Shown here one piece after another: positions 62,936-64,000 of a stretch of 64,000 nt of DNA. The position numbers were made by a program, and so were the translations under genes. A model generated the notes under the pieces. That model searched no databases. It saw only the letters and a list, made by a program, of their open reading frames with translations, and was not told the DNA's origin. Source of the DNA: Sphaerulina vaccinii (taxonomy: Eukaryota > Ascomycota > Dothideomycetes > Mycosphaerellales > Mycosphaerellaceae); contig JAKUDP010000018.1 in assembly GCA_022570795.1 (NCBI GenBank), positions 124,001 to 188,000 on the forward strand. The letters are read 5' to 3'. The first letter of the stretch is position 1; each line of letters starts with the position of its first letter.

Positions 62936-63395
62936 CTTGCCGCTGCTTTTTCTCTCTGATGGTATGGAAATCAATGTGGCTTTGTTGCGGCTGTGCTGGC
63001 TGCCGTGGTCGCTGTTCGTGTGTGTGGGATGCGTGAGAAGTGGAAGATGTTGGTGCGAAGCGTGAGAACAGAAGTTCACATGCCAGCCGAGCTCGAACAC
63101 GATCTGCCAGCCCTCGACAACGATCACAACACAACGACGATACGAATGCACACGATATCTATATGAGGGAGTTTGCATGAAGATGCTTAACAAGCTCATG
63201 CAAAAAGCTACTCATGATGTTGGCGTCGTGAGAAGTTATTGCCAGAGGAAGCAAAGCACGATGCTGCCGGACTTCACCTCCGCCCCAATCGCTGTATTGC
63301 GGGAAGGGCCCGAACCCCAGAATCAAGGTATATACTCGACCAGCTGAATGCACATCTCGTCGATGTGCAGACGCCGCACCCCTGCCATCGACCAT

Positions 63396-63420
63396 TACAA
63401 CTCGGCTTAGCCGAGTTGTA
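63396..63420. repeat. 25-nt perfect palindrome
   Basis: Arms of 12 bases (TACAACTCGGCT and its reverse complement) around a single T at 63408. It would form a tight hairpin or bind a dimeric factor. No gene context explains it. Confidence 0.85.
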
Positions 63421-63573
63421 GTGCGTGACGTTTCACCGCCGCTGTTGTCGCTCCTGGGTTCCTAGACCTAGACCTATGGGGTGCCGTTCGCTAACATACT
63501 CACAGTACTTCTTGATGAAATGAGCCATTACTGATGCGAGTTCCGAAGACTTGCCTTTCAGTAGCAAGTTTCC

Positions 63574-63594
63574 CTTAGCTTCGGCTAAGTTTTT
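63574..63594 (+). other. cUUCGg tetraloop hairpin followed by T5
   Basis: CTTAGC-TTCG-GCTAAG is a perfect 6-bp stem closed by C-G on a UUCG loop, one of the most stable RNA tetraloops, followed at once by TTTTT. In eukaryotes a T run can stop RNA polymerase III. No promoter or known RNA was recognised upstream. Confidence 0.55.
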
Positions 63595-64000
63595 GCCATT
63601 TTGATTGTCATCAACCTGAGTACGAGTATGAACTTGAGCTCATCCTTTTTTGCTCTCAATAGCAATTCCGCTCTCCGTACACCTATGGCAGAACACTTCT
63701 GAGGACTCCAAGGTGTTGGTGTTGATGGTAGCTGAAGATGACCCGAGTTCGAGACCGACTTTGTTGTATCGCGAATTCTGACGAAGCACGCTGCTTTTTG
63801 CCCTCGAGGTCTACAATATCACAGCAACACGGCGCATAGACATTAGCACAAGCTTTTGACGGTAAGAATGGCCACGCCAAACAGCCCCTTGAGTTCTGTA
63901 ACCATACATGTGGTGGTGCTGGCGCAACGATCATTCTAAGGTAGTTTCAGTGTCCATGCCAAGGCTTCAGCTGTTTGCGCACGCGAGAGCGGCAGAAATG

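Larger units (their letters stand above)
62936..64000. other. Right-end region, no supported gene
   Basis: About 1.07 kb. No convincing exon. On the minus strand a start MAHFIKKYC near 63525 is followed by a GTGAGT-like site but no matching second exon was found. The region contains a 25-nt perfect palindrome and a UUCG hairpin, annotated separately. Confidence 0.35.

Overview
The window is nuclear DNA of a filamentous ascomycete, most likely a dothideomycete (inference). Support comes from short GT-AG introns (mostly 50-70 nt, donors like GTAAGT/GTATGT, branch points like CTAAC/CTGAC), gene spacing of about 2 kb with both strands used, and Pezizomycotina gene families: HET domain, alternative oxidase, FSH serine hydrolase, Baeyer-Villiger monooxygenase, Sld2. 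No bacterial operons, CRISPR arrays, rRNA or convincing tRNA genes were seen. Many genes are spliced. Exon joins below were worked out by hand from splice signals, reading phase and family motifs.

Layout. 0-7.4 kb: 3' end of alternative oxidase, a three-exon acylphosphatase, a HET-domain gene, two convergent pRiA4b ORF-3-like genes (one frameshifted) and an unrecognised two-exon gene. 8-14 kb: SEC24, a six-cysteine secreted protein and an aldo/keto reductase with a long N-terminal extension. 15-17.4 kb: three tandem relatives of an unrecognised family, two of them broken. 17.6-26.3 kb: an LPPEIR-type gene, a five-exon amino-acid/GABA permease, a Mak32-like PfkB kinase, a short F-box gene and a P450. 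27-31 kb: a KIF22-like kinesin and a Ser/Thr-rich secreted protein. 31-34.5 kb: a gene-poor stretch with diverged repeats and a perfect 27-bp hairpin. 34.5-46.3 kb: RasGAP, an F-box gene, a small conserved gene, allantoicase, polyamine oxidase, a divergent MFS transporter and a second six-cysteine secreted protein. 46.9-58.6 kb: an F-box/LRR protein, an FSH hydrolase, Sld2, an array of five short F-box genes (one broken) and a Baeyer-Villiger monooxygenase. 58.6-64 kb: poorly coding, with broken-looking coding segments (half a bromodomain, a membrane-protein remnant), one small Cys-rich gene and two hairpins.

The genes form no single pathway. Two local groupings stand out. Allantoicase, polyamine oxidase and the MFS transporter (39.9-45.7 kb) would fit nitrogen scavenging; the oxidase and transporter diverge from a shared promoter with clustered GATA motifs. 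Two secreted six-cysteine proteins 34 kb apart share cysteine spacing and both intron positions, so they form a small family that is invisible without splicing. Several genes carry apparent one-base frameshifts, which could be real decay or assembly indels.
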